DNA of 64,000 nt from Lepeophtheirus salmonis. Taxonomy: Eukaryota; Arthropoda; Copepoda; Siphonostomatoida; Caligidae. Within the stretch, counting starts at the first letter, position 1. Every line of letters begins with the position of its first letter. The translations under genes and the position numbers were made by a program. The stretch is taken from positions 71,893,702 to 71,957,701 of the forward strand of contig NC_052135.2 in NCBI RefSeq assembly GCF_016086655.4, given 5' to 3'. Below the pieces are notes generated by a model, which made no database searches, was not told the origin of the DNA, and saw only the letters and a list, made by a program, of their open reading frames with translations. Positions 1 through 12,611 of this stretch are shown here, piece by piece.

Positions 1-226
1 AGAAACTTTAGCGAAATCAACTTTTAAAGAACACATATAGACACAATTAAGATTGGTGTTAGGGAACCAATTGTATTTTTTAGTCATCATAATCGAGGAA
101 GTGTTAACACCTCAATTTATATCAGTGCTACTAGTCTTGTTTTTTGTTTTCTTTTATTTGTTTGTTAAATTTTATATTATAGCTGAACATTAGATGAAAT
201 ATGGATAAAAAAATGAAACTACTCAC

Positions 227-324
227 CCTCCAATTGCACAGCTGACGCGGTCCCTTCTGCTCTCCTTCAAATCGACTATAAGATCCAAACCTATGAATAT
301 GGTTCTGAATGTTCCAAATCGTTC
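227..324 (-). other. Possible small internal exon
   Basis: On the minus strand a short open stretch ends at a good splice-donor match (GGAGG followed by GTGAGT, the GT lying at plus positions 225-226). The only acceptor is a weak GATAG. Two frames stay open across it, one reading RFGTFRTIFIGLDLIVDLKE and the other RFEGEQKGPRQLCNWR, so the coding frame cannot be chosen. No family is recognised. The support is the donor and the richer base composition compared with its surroundings; it may be chance. Confidence 0.15.
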
Positions 325-355
325 TATCAAAGTTGAAATGTGTTAAGAAGATCAA

Positions 356-2311
356 AATCTGAATTAACTCCAGATTTTTACAAGAGTTGCTCTAAAAAAA
401 GAAAAGAAAATGTAATTGATTTGGTTATATTTCACTTTTGATCTCTTCTTTTTATAAAAATATTCATTAATTTTAACAATCATTCAAGTAATTTACTTTA
501 TTTAAAATATTTTGAAATTCAAAAAGGAGGAGAAGCGAGTTGGTCGTAAACAAGAGTTGGGATAAACTTTAAGTGACTAGTTTAAAGATAATAGCAAAAT
601 CTGGTTTTTTGAGGGGAAGCCCTAATCTTCAAAAAATTTTAGGTCGTCTATCTGCTGGCAATCAAGAGCCTCTAGGTATGATGAAATTCTTCTTTTACCA
701 ACGTTTTCTGCATATATAATTCCTTGGACTCTTGCAATTATGAAATTAATTTTAAAAGACTTAGGGTGTTTTGGGAATGTTGCAATAATCCAGTCAGAGA
801 AGCACAGGACCACATTATAAGCTTTAAGAATCATACACTCTACCATACGGATAAGGTTGAGTTTTTTTGGGTAGTGAAAGAGAAGATGGAGAGACGACTC
901 CAGCTCCAATATACACAAATGACAAAAAAGAGCATAATAAAATGATATTTAATATATATAATTATAATACATTAAAGCTAATTTAATTGTAATAAGTAGT
1001 CCTCGTTTCTCTCTCCTCCAAAGAGCATATAACAAGTAGTTGATATTAAGATGAGTCTTAATTCAGTAAAACGATAAATATCACGCCCTACAAAATTCCC
1101 ATACTTACTGTAATATATAGGTTATTTGTTATTATTTAACATACGTCTTACCGGTTTTAATTATGAAATATATGTGTGATACGAGTATACTGATGTAGAA
1201 GTCTTCCACGCTTATTCCAAGATGATATCCGTGATATAATCGAAAAACACAAGGCGCAGTGAGTATAATTTTAAGAACAATAAAGAAAACAGACTTGTGA
1301 ATTCATAAGAATGCAAAAAGATGTCGAATGAAAAGAAGGCTGACTTCATTTCCTTAGTTCAAAGATTACATTAGAATTATTTTGAGTAGCGAAAGCGGAT
1401 GAAGACTATCAAACTACTCACAAAAATATAATTTTCTTTTAAAAAGAAATTCAAAAGTTAAACTTCAAATATACAATTTCTTTAAATTTTTTAAAACGCT
1501 CAAAAGAAATTTGTAATAATATATACTTCCCAATAAAATTTCAAAATTTATAGACCTTCACCAAAACTTAAATTTTTGGGGAAAAAAATTGCATTAAAAA
1601 AAAAAAAAAATTCGAATATATTAACATTCTAGTCAGAATCAAAAATTTCTTGGGGGGGAGGCTACAGACCATCCACCCTGCGAACGCCCCTACCCTCTTT
1701 TAGTAAAAACCCATTGAATAACTCAGTTCAGAAATGGGGTGAAATATAAAGAATAAAGGATATATTAGATTTTTCAAAGAAACTACAATTTTTCTTGATT
1801 TTATGTATTGTCTTTTATTTGTAAAAAAATATATAAATAAATATAATACTTTAAAAATTTGAAAATATATATATGTGCAAGAATTATAATTTATGCTCTT
1901 TATGTTATTTTTGATTATTTTGGAGAAAAATAGGGCTAACTCGAAAAATGTGGCCAAAAATTATTCAAAAAACAATACCATATAGATCACAAAAACGATA
2001 ACATTAAGCCAAAAAGTCTAAATTCAAAAAAATCAGAGGCAGACAATCTCAATCCAAGGGCAACAAAATTCATTAATGATACTGATAAATGATATCACTA
2101 AAAAAATCCGATTTTTAAAATAAAAAATAAAAACTATTATATATTTTTTCAAAAACTAAAATTTATCAATTTTTGTTGATTTATTGACATTAAATTTGAT
2201 ATATTATACATTATGCACAGAAAGATAATTTGTATTCAAATAACATCAGAAAATATATAAAATAAACTAATCTTTGTATATGCGAAGATACAATGCATTT
2301 ATAATTTATAG
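356..2311. other. AT-rich non-coding stretch
   Basis: No coding frame convinces. Short frames on both strands around 622-945 overlap one another and have no splice borders or recognisable motif. The stretch holds poly-A and poly-T runs (for example around 1596-1611) and the GC-rich head of a dispersed repeat at 1650-1695, listed separately. Confidence 0.5.
1600..1700 (-). repeat. Head of a dispersed repeat, GGGGCGTTCGCAGGGT type
   Basis: On the minus strand this reads GGGGCGTTCGCAGGGTGG followed by an A/T-rich tail rich in AAATTTTT. The same arrangement occurs in the opposite orientation at 37066, where AGGGCGTCTGCAGGGT precedes a similar A/T tail with tandem repeats. Two copies inside 36 kb suggest a dispersed repeat, but its ends and class are unknown. 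Confidence 0.4.
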
Positions 2312-2640
2312 TACCGAGTGGTCTATTGAAATCTGAACACTTACTAATTCAATAATGAATTAAGATAAAGCGATTGAAATTAATTCATATTTTGATATAT
2401 TAAAGAGGATGAGTTAAAGAATATAGACTAAGCCAGTTCCCTGAAGTCCATGACAGTCCATGCAATACATCTCTGGGTTTCACACTAGACTTTCCACAGA
2501 AAAATCAAAAAGTTAGCAGAAAGAGCATTTTGAGGTTTGAGAGGCTCTTTTGTTACCAAAGACGAAAGAACCCCATCTCTTCCTTAGCCTGTATTGCAAC
2601 AAAAAAAAGAGTTGTTAGGGGTTGATAAGCAATTTGAAGA
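2312..2640 (+). mobile_element. Group I Tc1/mariner remnant, left end only
   Basis: Begins with TACCGAGTGGTCTATTG followed by the subterminal block shared by group I copies (CTGAACACTT, then ACTAATTCAATAATGAATTA). Inside are degenerate pieces of the transposase region that the longer copies at 43941 and 49792 also carry, including the segment around 2545-2600 with AACCCCATCTCTTCC. No right end is seen, so the copy is truncated near 2640. It encodes nothing intact. Confidence 0.65.
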
Positions 2641-4129
2641 ACTTCAAAAGCAAATATAATGAACTATTTATTATGTACATACTTTGATAACCAAATAAGA
2701 ATTATGTTTGATTTCTACAAGTATTCAAATGTTGAAAACCACTTTTAATGGAGTTTTTTGTTATTTAATAAAATAATTTATTTGAATTTTTAACAATAAA
2801 AGTCACTTTCATAAATTAGGAACTGAAGTATATAAATTTTTTTTGGATTTTGTTAAATTATGATGGCAAAACATACATTTGGATTCCTTATAATATTAAA
2901 AATTTATATTTTCATCTTTATTCATAAATTTTTTATTAAAGCAATAAAAAAATATTAAATATTTAATACGTCAAAATTAAGACAATTTTTTAAAAATCAT
3001 AAAAAAAAAATTCGTCATATCTCTTTTTTCACTTTTTACAGTAGAATACTTTATTTACATATTTGAGTCTATTTTAGCCTTAAGTTCAAATTTGTAGGAT
3101 AAATTCAGCTAGGCAAAGATTGAAACTATAGTTTTGAACCTATAATGGCCTCAAGGGATACATTTTAGAGCTTATATTTGGCAATGTCATATTTTTTTAT
3201 GAAGACGATCATTTTTGTAACATTCCTGCATTTGGCTAATATATTATATAAAAACATACGTATATTAATAAACCAGGGTAATTGTGTAATAAATGTATAA
3301 CAAAATAGTATAATTTATAATAATGCTCCGGGATAAAATTTCAACTAATATTCTAAAAATCAATCTTTAAAAAAACAAAAAATATTTAACATGCAAATTA
3401 ACAATCAAATTAAATATTTGTTAAAATATTTTGTTACCTTTTTAATAATTTTTTATAATTACATGAAGTCGATGAAAGGTATCAAATTTAATTTTGCATA
3501 GTTTAAGTTCAATTTATACCATACATAAATGGTTTATTAGAATAATTTGTAAATATAAATTGACGATAATTCGTTTCATAATAGACATGAAATCCAGAAA
3601 CAATTTTGAAAAAAAAAAGAAATATTATGGATTGCTTTGGGTTTACAGTTCACATATTCACAATTTTAACAAATTAAAAGAGGCAAATTATAATTTTTTT
3701 AAATTTATTCTCTTATGGGACTATCAATCAAATATTGATTGGGTTTTGCAGGAAAGTTATAAAATCTAAAATATGCAATAATTAATGAAGGTCTTCGACC
3801 TATTTAAATGTGAAAAGCAACAAAAAAATAAACTTAGACCAAGGGTAGTCTACACAACACCAATTTTAATACGTTCAATGTGTGTCAGTAAATTTCTAAG
3901 TATGAATAAAAAGTAATGTGAAAATCCACTTTTTTTGTCAAAACTATGAAATGTTCTTTTTTTTTTAAATTTTTGGTTAAAGGATTTATAACTTTTTGAT
4001 TTTTCATTTATTTATAAAAATCAGGAACTCATTTGCTGTCTGAGTAGTATATTTTTCATTTTTAAATGGATATTTGCTTTAAAAACGTTTTAGTTTAATA
4101 ACAATATAGATTTAATTTACCTTTTTTAA
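2641..4129. other. AT-rich non-coding stretch
   Basis: Long A/T-rich sequence with homopolymer runs. The open frame at 3494-3769 on the plus strand uses an alternative start, is Lys/Asn/Ile-rich as expected of random AT-rich DNA, and shows no motif. Nothing else supported. Confidence 0.5.
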
Positions 4130-4640
4130 TTGTCAATTCAATCATTTAAAGATGTAAATATATTTTCGTAATTATAGTTTTTCCATATTACATTAAGATC
4201 ATTACATGGTCGGATTAGTATCTGGCAGGTGCATGCAGAGATGTCCAATAGTTTGTGCAGTTTATCTTCTAAATTATTTTGTGGAACAGTGGGAATTGAC
4301 CTTCTATTGATTTCTTTGGCTCTTTTAAAGCAAGCTTTATCAACCATTTTTACCACATGATAAATGATTGTATAATGCCAGATGTGGGTTAATTTATCTC
4401 CAGATTTGAATAACATCCGATGAACTTAGTTTGACAATCTCATAATATTTGCATTTGGCTTACTTTTGAGAAGAAAATAGTTATAGAGAATCAATTGACA
4501 GAGGGTAAGAGTATCTGTCTTAGTAAGAGGACAAGGATGACTACCGAACTTTTTCAAACATTCACTTATAGTAAGCACTATCTCTTGCCACTTTCTTTTG
4601 AAATGTCTATAAATTCTTAAAACACAAAATAGAAAGAGCC
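4130..4640 (-). pseudogene. Fragment of the invertebrate hAT-associated ORF family (LDIxxCxC domain)
   Basis: One minus-strand frame runs from about 4620 to 4138 with a single internal stop near 4420. It reads KWQEIVLTISECLKKFGSHP, then after the stop GDKLTHIWHYT and finally EDKLHKLLDISACTCQILI. The segment IW...VVKMVDK...KLHKLLDISACTC has the layout I associate with an ORF family abundant in invertebrate genomes, whose consensus I recall as an IW motif, then LFDIAACKC, then an LKDF/RRER block and a D-G-x-N block. The same LDI-C-C signature (CDKMLDITSCQC) occurs at about 45920 in the long-inverted-repeat element, so the two loci are probably related. Only the N-terminal part is present here and no terminal repeats were found. 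Family assignment is from memory of the pattern; decay is seen directly. Confidence 0.45.
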
Positions 4641-7600
4641 ATCAGTTTTTTTTCCCTCAATTATTATCTGGATCATCCAAAATTTGCGTGGTTTTATAAA
4701 TAATTTTTTATTATTCCTGTCTTTAAAAATAGAGGTTTCGAGAATTGAGTTTTTTAAAGTTCCAAGAGCTTAAATTATTCTAAGGATCAAGGATTACTCT
4801 TGTCATAATCTTTTGATATTTCTCAAGCAGTGATCCCATAAGGAAACAGGAAAAGTAGATTCCTATGTTTAACAGAGTGAAATCCTAATATCTAGGTCTG
4901 TCCAATGATCTAATTCCAAAATCAACCTACCTTACTGTTCAACCAGCAGCAAATTTATTTTTATTAATCTTTACAATGGTGATAGAGGAGGGATGAGTCC
5001 CTCATGACTCCAATGATGGATAACAGCTTGATAAGAATAGACCGTAGAATAATCTTTACATAGAACGCAAAATATTTTTTCCTTTTCTTTTTTGAAAACG
5101 AAATGACTGGGGTTAAAGGAACTCACTTGTGTGAAGCAAGCTTTTTAAAAATAAAGAAAGGGTCAAAAGTTTATTACTATTCTATTACATATAGGTTTTT
5201 CTCTCCTTCCATCTCTCATCTAAATGAGGAGATATCAATGAATAAATAAATGATTAATGAAGACTGAACAACGAAAATCAATTTATAACTGTAAATAAAA
5301 TTAAAAATAAACTTTTTCCAATTATGATCATATAAAATATATGTTTATTTATTTAAGTCAAAAATAAAATTTATATATAATTAAAATGCTGTCGTTTTGT
5401 CAATTTTCTTTGACAATGGTCGTAAACTAGGACTTTTAAATCCCATTAATATATTTAAAAAATTTAAATTAATGACCGTATTTTTGCCGACTTCTAATTA
5501 CTTTGAGCAATGCAGGGTACTCTGGCTAGTACCTACTAATAAAAACATAGTCAATCAGCAAAATCAACAGGCATACACATTTTAGACATAAAATAAAAGT
5601 TGTTCATAATTTTGAGCTATGTACAAAAAGCTATTCTGATCAGACCATATTCCTGGGCTCCAGTGGGTAAGTTTGATTTTTTTTATTAAGTTGATTTTTT
5701 TTCTCATAAAACAAGTTCAAATCCCCGTGTCTCCATTTTTTTAAGGTATGGCTTGTCGGTTCGAAAATACACCAAAAAATTAAAGATCCAAAATACAAAT
5801 GATTGTTCAAACAGAAAAAGGGAGAACGGGTATTAAATACAAATTAAAATAGGGAATAAGGAAGAGGATGAGCCAGTTAATTTAGTATGTATCTTCAAAA
5901 TGGTTGAGGAAAGAGAATGACAAGTTAGCAATTGCAAAGATTTTTTAAATAAATCATTTTTGTCAAACATATGAAAAAATTGCTTTATATTCATCAAAAT
6001 CAGTATTTTCACATTTTCAACAGTGTCACAAAGGGTGCAAATTATATTATATTTACATGACATGACAGAAAAGGAACCAAAAACATATCATTCAAAAAGA
6101 TTTTAGGAAAAAAATTATAGTTTATAATATATCGTTTTAGTTTAGAATTTGAACATATTAAGCTAATAATAAATAAATAATTTTTCATTGACTATCTTTA
6201 AAATAGCGTATTTTGCTGGTATTAATACATAAAAATTTACTCATAAATATATTACATAATAGTTTAAAAGATGTATTTATGTGCAATATTTATTAATATT
6301 ATTGATTAAAAATAATTGTAGCATTTGACTTAACGAATTTAATTAAATATTATTTTTTTTACTTCTGTAGACTTCGATAAAATTAACTTATCCAGCAATT
6401 TTTCATTTATTGAATCTTTTTATGCCTTTACAATTGATTGTACATTATAAATTTATATAGCAATTACATATATATAAAGTATCATAACCACCTAAAAAAT
6501 TATTCTACTTATTATAGTAGAAACAATGTGTCTGAGGACATTCTGCCTAATTCTATAGTACTTTTAGGAAATTACCTGTAGGAAAAGTATAATACAATTC
6601 TTATTGCTTTCGTATAAGAAGGTATTAACAAGATAAAGAATAAACGATTCCATAAATTATTTGATATTGTGCGGCGTCTAATTAAAGATTTTTGTTCATT
6701 TCCCCTGCATTTATAAGATAACAAGCATTAAGTTTAATTAATTAAGGAAATACAATTTTGTTAACATTTAGAAAAGAAGACAATAAACTATAGAATTAAT
6801 TTTAATATTTTCCTCGATTGCAATTCTTTATTTTGCTAGAATCGACTTAAATATTAATGGACCCATCTTGAAACGAATTTCAATTTCTAAATATATTTAG
6901 CAAATTATTCGTGTCAAGACAAAACAAAACATTAATTTATCTACGACTAGAATTAAATCATCTGACCTTAATTTTGTATCCAACAGCAAACGATTTTTGT
7001 ACAAATTTTTCAGCCCTTAGTAAAGCAACTTCACTGTTTTTTAATTGTTAAAGTTTTTTGTATGTTCATATAAATTGTTTGGTGATCAAAAATGGTATAA
7101 AAGCAAGACTTTGTTTTTTAAACATTATTCAAACTCTGCACCAGCAAAGTTAACCATTGAAAAGTAATTAGAACTTTACAAAATAAATGTTTTTTATTAT
7201 GTTAGCCTGCAAAATGTTTGGCAATTTTGGTATTATACAAGTTTATTATACTATTGCACAACGATCATCTTTTATGTATCAATACTATTAGGGATGGAAT
7301 GTTTATAGAAAAGCATAACATTTATATTATCTTAAAAAAAACTAATAATAATATTATATCTCTGGTTATTCAAGGGTCTGAGAATGAGTGAAAATAATTT
7401 CAACTGTCTTATATTCTCTTTCCTAAGAGAATATTCAAATAATTGTTTTGGTCTTGTGACACTATGAGTATGCAATCTCTATCAACGATATCTCTTCTAA
7501 AAAATAGAAAACGTTTATGGCCGAACCAACATTTGACTGTTAAATTATTCCCAACTGACAATTCTTCATTTCAGGAAATATTAACTAATTTTTAACATCT

Positions 7601-8480
7601 TAACGGAACTTAATTCTACTTCAATTGATCAATGTTAACAACAAGACTAATTTACAATCTGATAGGTAACCCAAATATATATAGTTACAATACTTCCAAA
7701 TATATAAAAAAAATATTTGCATCCTGAATCATAAGATAGAGTTTTATAATCAAAACCAAATTCCAAAGATTTTCACTATAATTTTCTTAAATCGTATTAG
7801 CTTTTAAGACAGGGGTTTATAAATGGATGTTATTTTGGAGAGTGTAAGGCGAAGGCGAGTATAAGCCATGCTATTACTGAATAAAAACTTTTGTTAACAT
7901 CAGTTGCCTCTTAAATGATTTTTGGGAAAGGGAGATATAAAGAGGAAAACCTTCTACACATAAAATAGCATTACTGCTAGAGAAACATTATTGTTACATA
8001 TAAATAAATAGAGCAAAATTAGGAATTTGTCTTTCAGAGAGAGTTGTGAACACCAAGAGGGTCACTGAACCCTTTTGTATTGACTGAACACTGGTGTCCC
8101 ATATTTTGATTAATTCTTCATTGAACTATTATTCATAATATTTAATATATTTTTAAAATAATGGAAAGATCAATAGTAGATTAGTAAATTTTATTAAAAA
8201 TATTTGTTCATATATCTTTACGTTCGAGCTATATAAGTCTTCAAACTTTCCCATTTATTTGAATTCCATAAAAAAAACTATTTTTTCAATTATATACCTT
8301 TCATATATGGATAGTTCAAAACACTGGTGTCCTTTGTACTTGAAAGGTATAATTTTGTATTAAACTATTCAAATTAAATTACACTTTTGACAAATTAGTA
8401 AATAAAACATGTACTAACGTAAAAGAAACTCCAACAATTATACATATAGATATTTTATGAGTACTTTAGGATTGACTTTA
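4641..8480. other. AT-rich non-coding stretch
   Basis: No supported gene. Open frames at 5397-5585 (plus) and 5833-6063 (minus) are short and without motifs. It contains a tRNA-like segment at 5640-5745 (listed separately) and many A/T runs. The 8040-8340 part repeats a short ACACTGGTGTCC motif twice (about 8090 and 8322) without other structure. Confidence 0.45.
5640..5745 (+). repeat. tRNA-like segment, possible SINE fragment
   Basis: A segment resembling RNA polymerase III promoter boxes: GGGCTCCAGTGGGTAAG (box A-like, about 5655) and AGTTCAAATCCCC (box B-like, about 5715), the second followed by a run of T. The spacing between the boxes is filled with T-rich sequence and cannot fold as a tRNA. 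Best read as a decayed tRNA-derived SINE or a chance match. Confidence 0.25.
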
Positions 8481-8483
8481 GAG

Positions 8484-8650
8484 TTGTTCAAACAATAAAT
8501 TATGGAAAGAAAAAAAAAAACAAGATATTATAAAATTTTTAGCAAAACTATTGGTGAGCAAATATATACCATTTTTAGATGAAGTAGACATTGTTGATGA
8601 AGAGAAGATTGACAATTTATTAAATAACATTGATATATTTTATATTAGAT
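8484..8650 (+). other. Short open segment cut by a hAT insertion
   Basis: A plus-strand frame without an ATG near its 5' end includes VSKYIPFLDEVDIVDEEK and continues without a stop to 8650, where the CAGGGG end of the hAT element at 8651 begins. Its acidic, low-bias composition is unlike the surrounding random AT-rich frames. No family recognised; no acceptor or downstream continuation found after 9292. It may be an old exon or part of an older repeat. Confidence 0.2.
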
Positions 8651-9292
8651 CAGGGGTCAGAAAATTACGGCCTTGGGGCCAGATACAGCCCTCGACGTCA
8701 GTTCATCTGTCCACTGACGGTACTTGAATATACTTTATAAAACGTATGGAACGCCAAACTTTGTGATTAATTCTAAATTTGAATATGTTGATTAGAAAAC
8801 TAGAAGATAATGATTGATTTAGTTTTGTTGTAGTGCATTTTATGTGTATTATCTTTTAAATAACTATAGAGTATCCTTATCTTCTTCTATGCATTTCATG
8901 CTATGCTTTCCCGTCCTTTCCTTTTGAGATCCCATTTCTTTCACTCATCATTATGTCTATTAAAAAAGAGAAGTGGACACTGAGTGTCGTGTTTTCAATT
9001 AAGAGTGGGGAGTAAAATATTTCTTTGTAGAAACAAAGGACCAGAAAGCTAGTTACATAATATGTAGAAAAAGTATTGCAGTTTTGTCGTCACAATTATG
9101 CAAAATATCTACCAAAACTATTCTGGAACGTTACACTTTGAAAATTATGAATCTATGAAATGTGGTTCAGAAACTTTTGCTGAAAACAAATCTGTCACTG
9201 TTACAAGTTAGAAAGAAGAATGATTATTTGGCCCAAGATAGTCATTCTTTTATTAATCAGGCCTACAGTAAAAATAATTTTGGTAACCCCTG
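8651..9292 (+). mobile_element. Non-autonomous hAT element, GTF2IRD2/ZBED-like transposase remnant
   Basis: The ends are inverted matches: CAGGGGTCAGAAAATTA on the left and, read inward, CAGGGGTTACCAAAATTAT on the right. Both fit the hAT end rule YARNG. The flanking 8-mers TATTAGAT and TTATAAAT agree at five of eight positions, so any target duplication has decayed. Inside, from about 8952, plus-strand frames read MSIKK(R)KV..ECRVF..EWGVKYFFVETKDQKAS, with frame changes, then ICRKSIAVLSS. This is the start of hAT transposases of the GTF2IRD2/ZBED type, including a degenerate BED-finger region; the first cysteine of the finger appears lost. At 642 bp the catalytic domain is absent. Transposase family known from literature; assignment here is by eye. 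Confidence 0.6.
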
Positions 9293-10063
9293 TTATAAAT
9301 GATGAAGGGGTCGCACAGAAAAAAATGCATAATATGTTTTATTGACTCCTGAAGCCACGATTCACGTCGTCAGAAATGATACTTCAAAATCTTCACTTTG
9401 ATGATAATCTCCTAGATGATAAGAGTGACTGATTATATAATTGAAAGATCAATGATAGTCTATTAGATCTAAAGGTTAACAAAATTATGGCCTTTGAATT
9501 GTAAAGCTTTGCAATAAAGGCAGAGTGGGAATCATTTTCATGGATCAAAGAAGCTATATCTTCTAGATATAATATGTGAAAATAGCTTCATAGTTTGTAA
9601 AATAAATATTAAATTAAATTATAGCTTCTTGAATACAAAATTGTAATTGTCCAGAGTCTAAATAAATATTATGTAGAGCGTCAAAGGGCAATAGAATCAT
9701 CTGGGCAACGGAAAATAATAAATATATCTCTTGTAACAGACAACCATGGTAGACATTTACTGGAGTTTGAATATAAAAGAAAAGATGTGCCTATTGTAAA
9801 TATACTTTTGATAAAAAAGAAGATTTTAAATAGAATGATTTTTCTTAAAATTGAGCGTGGATTTGTTTGTATTCTTTGATTAATTATTGTCAACTTATTT
9901 CAAATAAAATTCTTATTAAGCCTCGGGTGGTCCTACAAATTGCACTAAATTACACCAATTGTGAAATAGATCATCACAATCAATAATGAGGAATTGATTG
10001 ATTTTATTTAAAAAGCCGGATCGAGCTAACTTAAGTCTAATAAATCAAATAAAGATTTTAAAC
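9293..10063. other. AT-rich non-coding stretch
   Basis: No supported gene. A minus-strand frame at 9681-9893 is hydrophobic by A/T composition and has no motif. A few subterminal-like fragments precede the group I element at 10064. Confidence 0.45.
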
Positions 10064-10666
10064 TACCTGTTGTTCCATTGAAGTAAGATGAATTACTATT
10101 TCAATAATTTATTGAGGTTAAGTGATTGAAATTAGTTCATAGTTCGATTTATGTAAGGATAAACAATTAGTTACAAACAAAACAAACCTTGGCCTTCTAG
10201 TTTACGTACAAATCAATAAAATGCCGTTTAACTCATGGACAAAATTATAATTAGGGCACTCAAAGCAGTTGGGTGTCTCCAAGAGGACCGTTTACGATGT
10301 AATCAAGTCCTAAATATTGGAGAGAAAGAAGTCAAAAAGGCATTACTGACCCGTAGGAATTAAAGAATTCAGTTCAGGCAAATCCCCTCAAGCCCATGAG
10401 GGCCTCTTCAAGAGATATCGAGGTTTCACACCAGAGAGATAAGGAAAAAAGTGTTGGAAAGAGCCTTCTGTAGCGAGTACGAGTTCTTCTACTGTAGCCT
10501 GGAAGACATCATTGCCGCTAAGGACTTCTACATTAACGATTAAGATACCTCAGACATACATCTATTTATTGTATTAATTTTGTTAAAATTATATGGCAAA
10601 TTAATAAATTAGAACTTGTTAAATTTTAAAATTCAAAGTGTTTAGTTTTAAATGGACCACTCGGTA
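10064..10666 (+). mobile_element. Group I Tc1/mariner deletion derivative, both ends present
   Basis: Left end is degraded (ACCTGTTGTTCCATTGAAG) and right end is clear, AATGGACCACTCGGTA at 10651-10666, the reverse complement of the TACCGAGTGGTCC end. Between them lie the conserved subterminal block (TTCAATAATTTATTGAGGTT), a transposase N-terminal helix-turn-helix (KQLGVSKRTVYDVIKS at about 10263-10310, then a stop), a short piece with TCAAGCCCATGAGGGCC, and the transposase C-terminus ending ...IIAAKDFYIND before a stop at 10541. The catalytic core is missing. This is a 0.6 kb internal-deletion copy, incapable of its own transposition. Confidence 0.75.
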
Positions 10667-11423
10667 TATTAAAATTTTTTGGATCGATAAAATTATTACA
10701 TAAATTTGAATACAATACTTATAATTAATTCAAATATGTCTATTATAAATATGTATTTCTGGTTGTATATTTAAAGTTGATTAATTAATTATGATTTTCT
10801 TCTTTCTACATTTTGATTTAACATTTTTTTTATGTTGACACAAATTTTAAAGTCATGGGATTATCCAATAATATATGTATAAATGATACTTTTCCAATTA
10901 ATTTAAAACTATTTGTATACCTTTTATTATGCTTGGAAATTCGTCGATTTCCTTTAAATTAATTTTACATGACAATAAAATATTGGCAAAGTGAATTGAT
11001 AATGGGAGGTTCAAAATAATTATCTACTTAATTATATTTTATTTGCTTTTGAAATACATTAAAAGTAATAACATAAATATTCATTAATTAAAAAATAGCA
11101 TTTTTAATGACCCTTAAATATTTATGTTCAATATTTGATTTTAAGTCAGAGTAAAAATATCAAATATATTGAATGCATAAAACCCTTTATAAATTGTTAT
11201 TGCACATATGTTCATAGAATTAACTGTAATATTTGATAACTTTTTAAACATAACCAAGCTTATAAGATAACTTTTCCTAAATTTTCACTTCTCGTTCTAA
11301 ATCTTAAGGGTCTGTCATGATTAGTCAGAAAGGACGTGTCCTGGACCATGGTTTTTTAAATGACATCATAGATATGAGTCATTAGCTTATCATCCATCGA
11401 TATCAGCTGTCTAGGTATAGTCA
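10667..11423. other. AT-rich non-coding stretch
   Basis: No open frame or repeat could be supported. Mostly A/T runs. Confidence 0.5.
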
Positions 11424-12135
11424 GGAATTACTCCGTTTTCAATCTACAATTTTATTCTGGCTCCAACAGTTACCACTGCCAACAAATCCTCATAATTACT
11501 CTCCATCCTGCATGGTCACACACTTATGGTTATACTTGCTAATTAGATGCATTCTGTGGACTTTTTTGAAAAAGAACAAATGGAGTAAACTTTTGGAACA
11601 TATTTCTGTATAGGTATATGTTTTTATGTTTGAAAATGATTTTTTCATTGGCTGTAACCAGGGCATACAACCTAGGCCTAACGGCACACGATAACTTTGA
11701 AATGAAGGCCTTGGATATAATCACCCTTTAGGGCATCTAAATTTTTTTGTTGAGTAGCACTAAGAAAACAGTCTTGTATGAAGACTAAGACGGTTAAACC
11801 ATTTTATTTTAACCAAGTCATCAATTTCTAGCCTGTTTGACACGGTTGGCATTGGTTACTGATAAAAACAGTTGTCCATGTCATCGCCAATAAGAGGTCT
11901 TCCACAAATCCTTCACAAACTTCCTCAGAGTCCAATCACCAACATTGACGGTTTTGGCATGCTGTCTCATCAACTTGACCAGATTTCTGGTAATGGCAGT
12001 GTCCACGTCCTTAATAATCTCAATTTTCCGGCGTTTACCACTGCCAGGGGACCTCTTAAGGCTCTGATCTGGTGATTGTCGTAAGTTTTGTTGGCCATTG
12101 CTTATTAGTCGGAAAAGTCTTTCTTTTAATAACAC
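11424..12135 (-). pseudogene. Decayed Tc1/mariner transposase (group V)
   Basis: Minus-strand reading from 12135 gives KRSPGSGKRRKIEIIKDVD followed by LRKFVKDLWKTS, the linker and second DNA-binding half typical of Tc1-like transposases (a GRPGSGK-type linker followed by a helix-turn-helix). Downstream, with several frame breaks, come a VMVLG-like stretch around 11690 and CVTMQDGE at 11510, matching the second catalytic aspartate motif QQDGA. The third aspartate motif is not recognisable. Part of its 3' side (11424-11560) matches repeats at 61975-62225 and 63340-63560. Many stops; not functional. Confidence 0.55.
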
Positions 12136-12611
12136 AAACTAATATATTTAAAATATTCACCCTAAAGTAATCTAGATTGATTTATAGTCAAGTCCACGAT
12201 TTCTCCTCTCACACTATATAAGATTTAATTTAAGTGAGAAAACAAGCCTCCTGTCTTTCTGAAAATCTTTAGAGCTACAAACAAAATCACAAAATTATGT
12301 AAGTGCTAGGAAAAGTCGGATAAACAAAGACAATATAATATGAGTCAAAGGGAACCAGTTGTAAATGTATTTTAAGGGTTAAAGAATATTGAAAAAAAAA
12401 TAAAAAAACACATTATTATCATACTTGAAAGATAATTGATATTTTACCTGGCCAGTTTTATTAGCAAACTGAGTGTATAATTTACTATTTTTGATAACAA
12501 TAAGTGTTGTAACTTTTATATCAAGTGTTATGCACCCTATAATAACTATGAAATTTATAACTATATAACTATAAACAGTAATAATTAATATAAATATGTA
12601 CACATATTTCA

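Noticed and set aside
622..945. Overlapping open frames on both strands (98 and 73 codons)
   Set aside because: They are mirror shadows without splice borders, motifs or composition bias, and one cannot choose a strand.
526..1019. Inverted GGAGGAGA-type motifs that could bound a 0.5 kb element
   Set aside because: Only about 12 purine-rich bases pair, with indels and no target duplication; chance is likely in low-complexity sequence.
5640..5745. Functional tRNA gene
   Set aside because: Box A- and B-like motifs are present but stems do not pair and the middle is T-rich.
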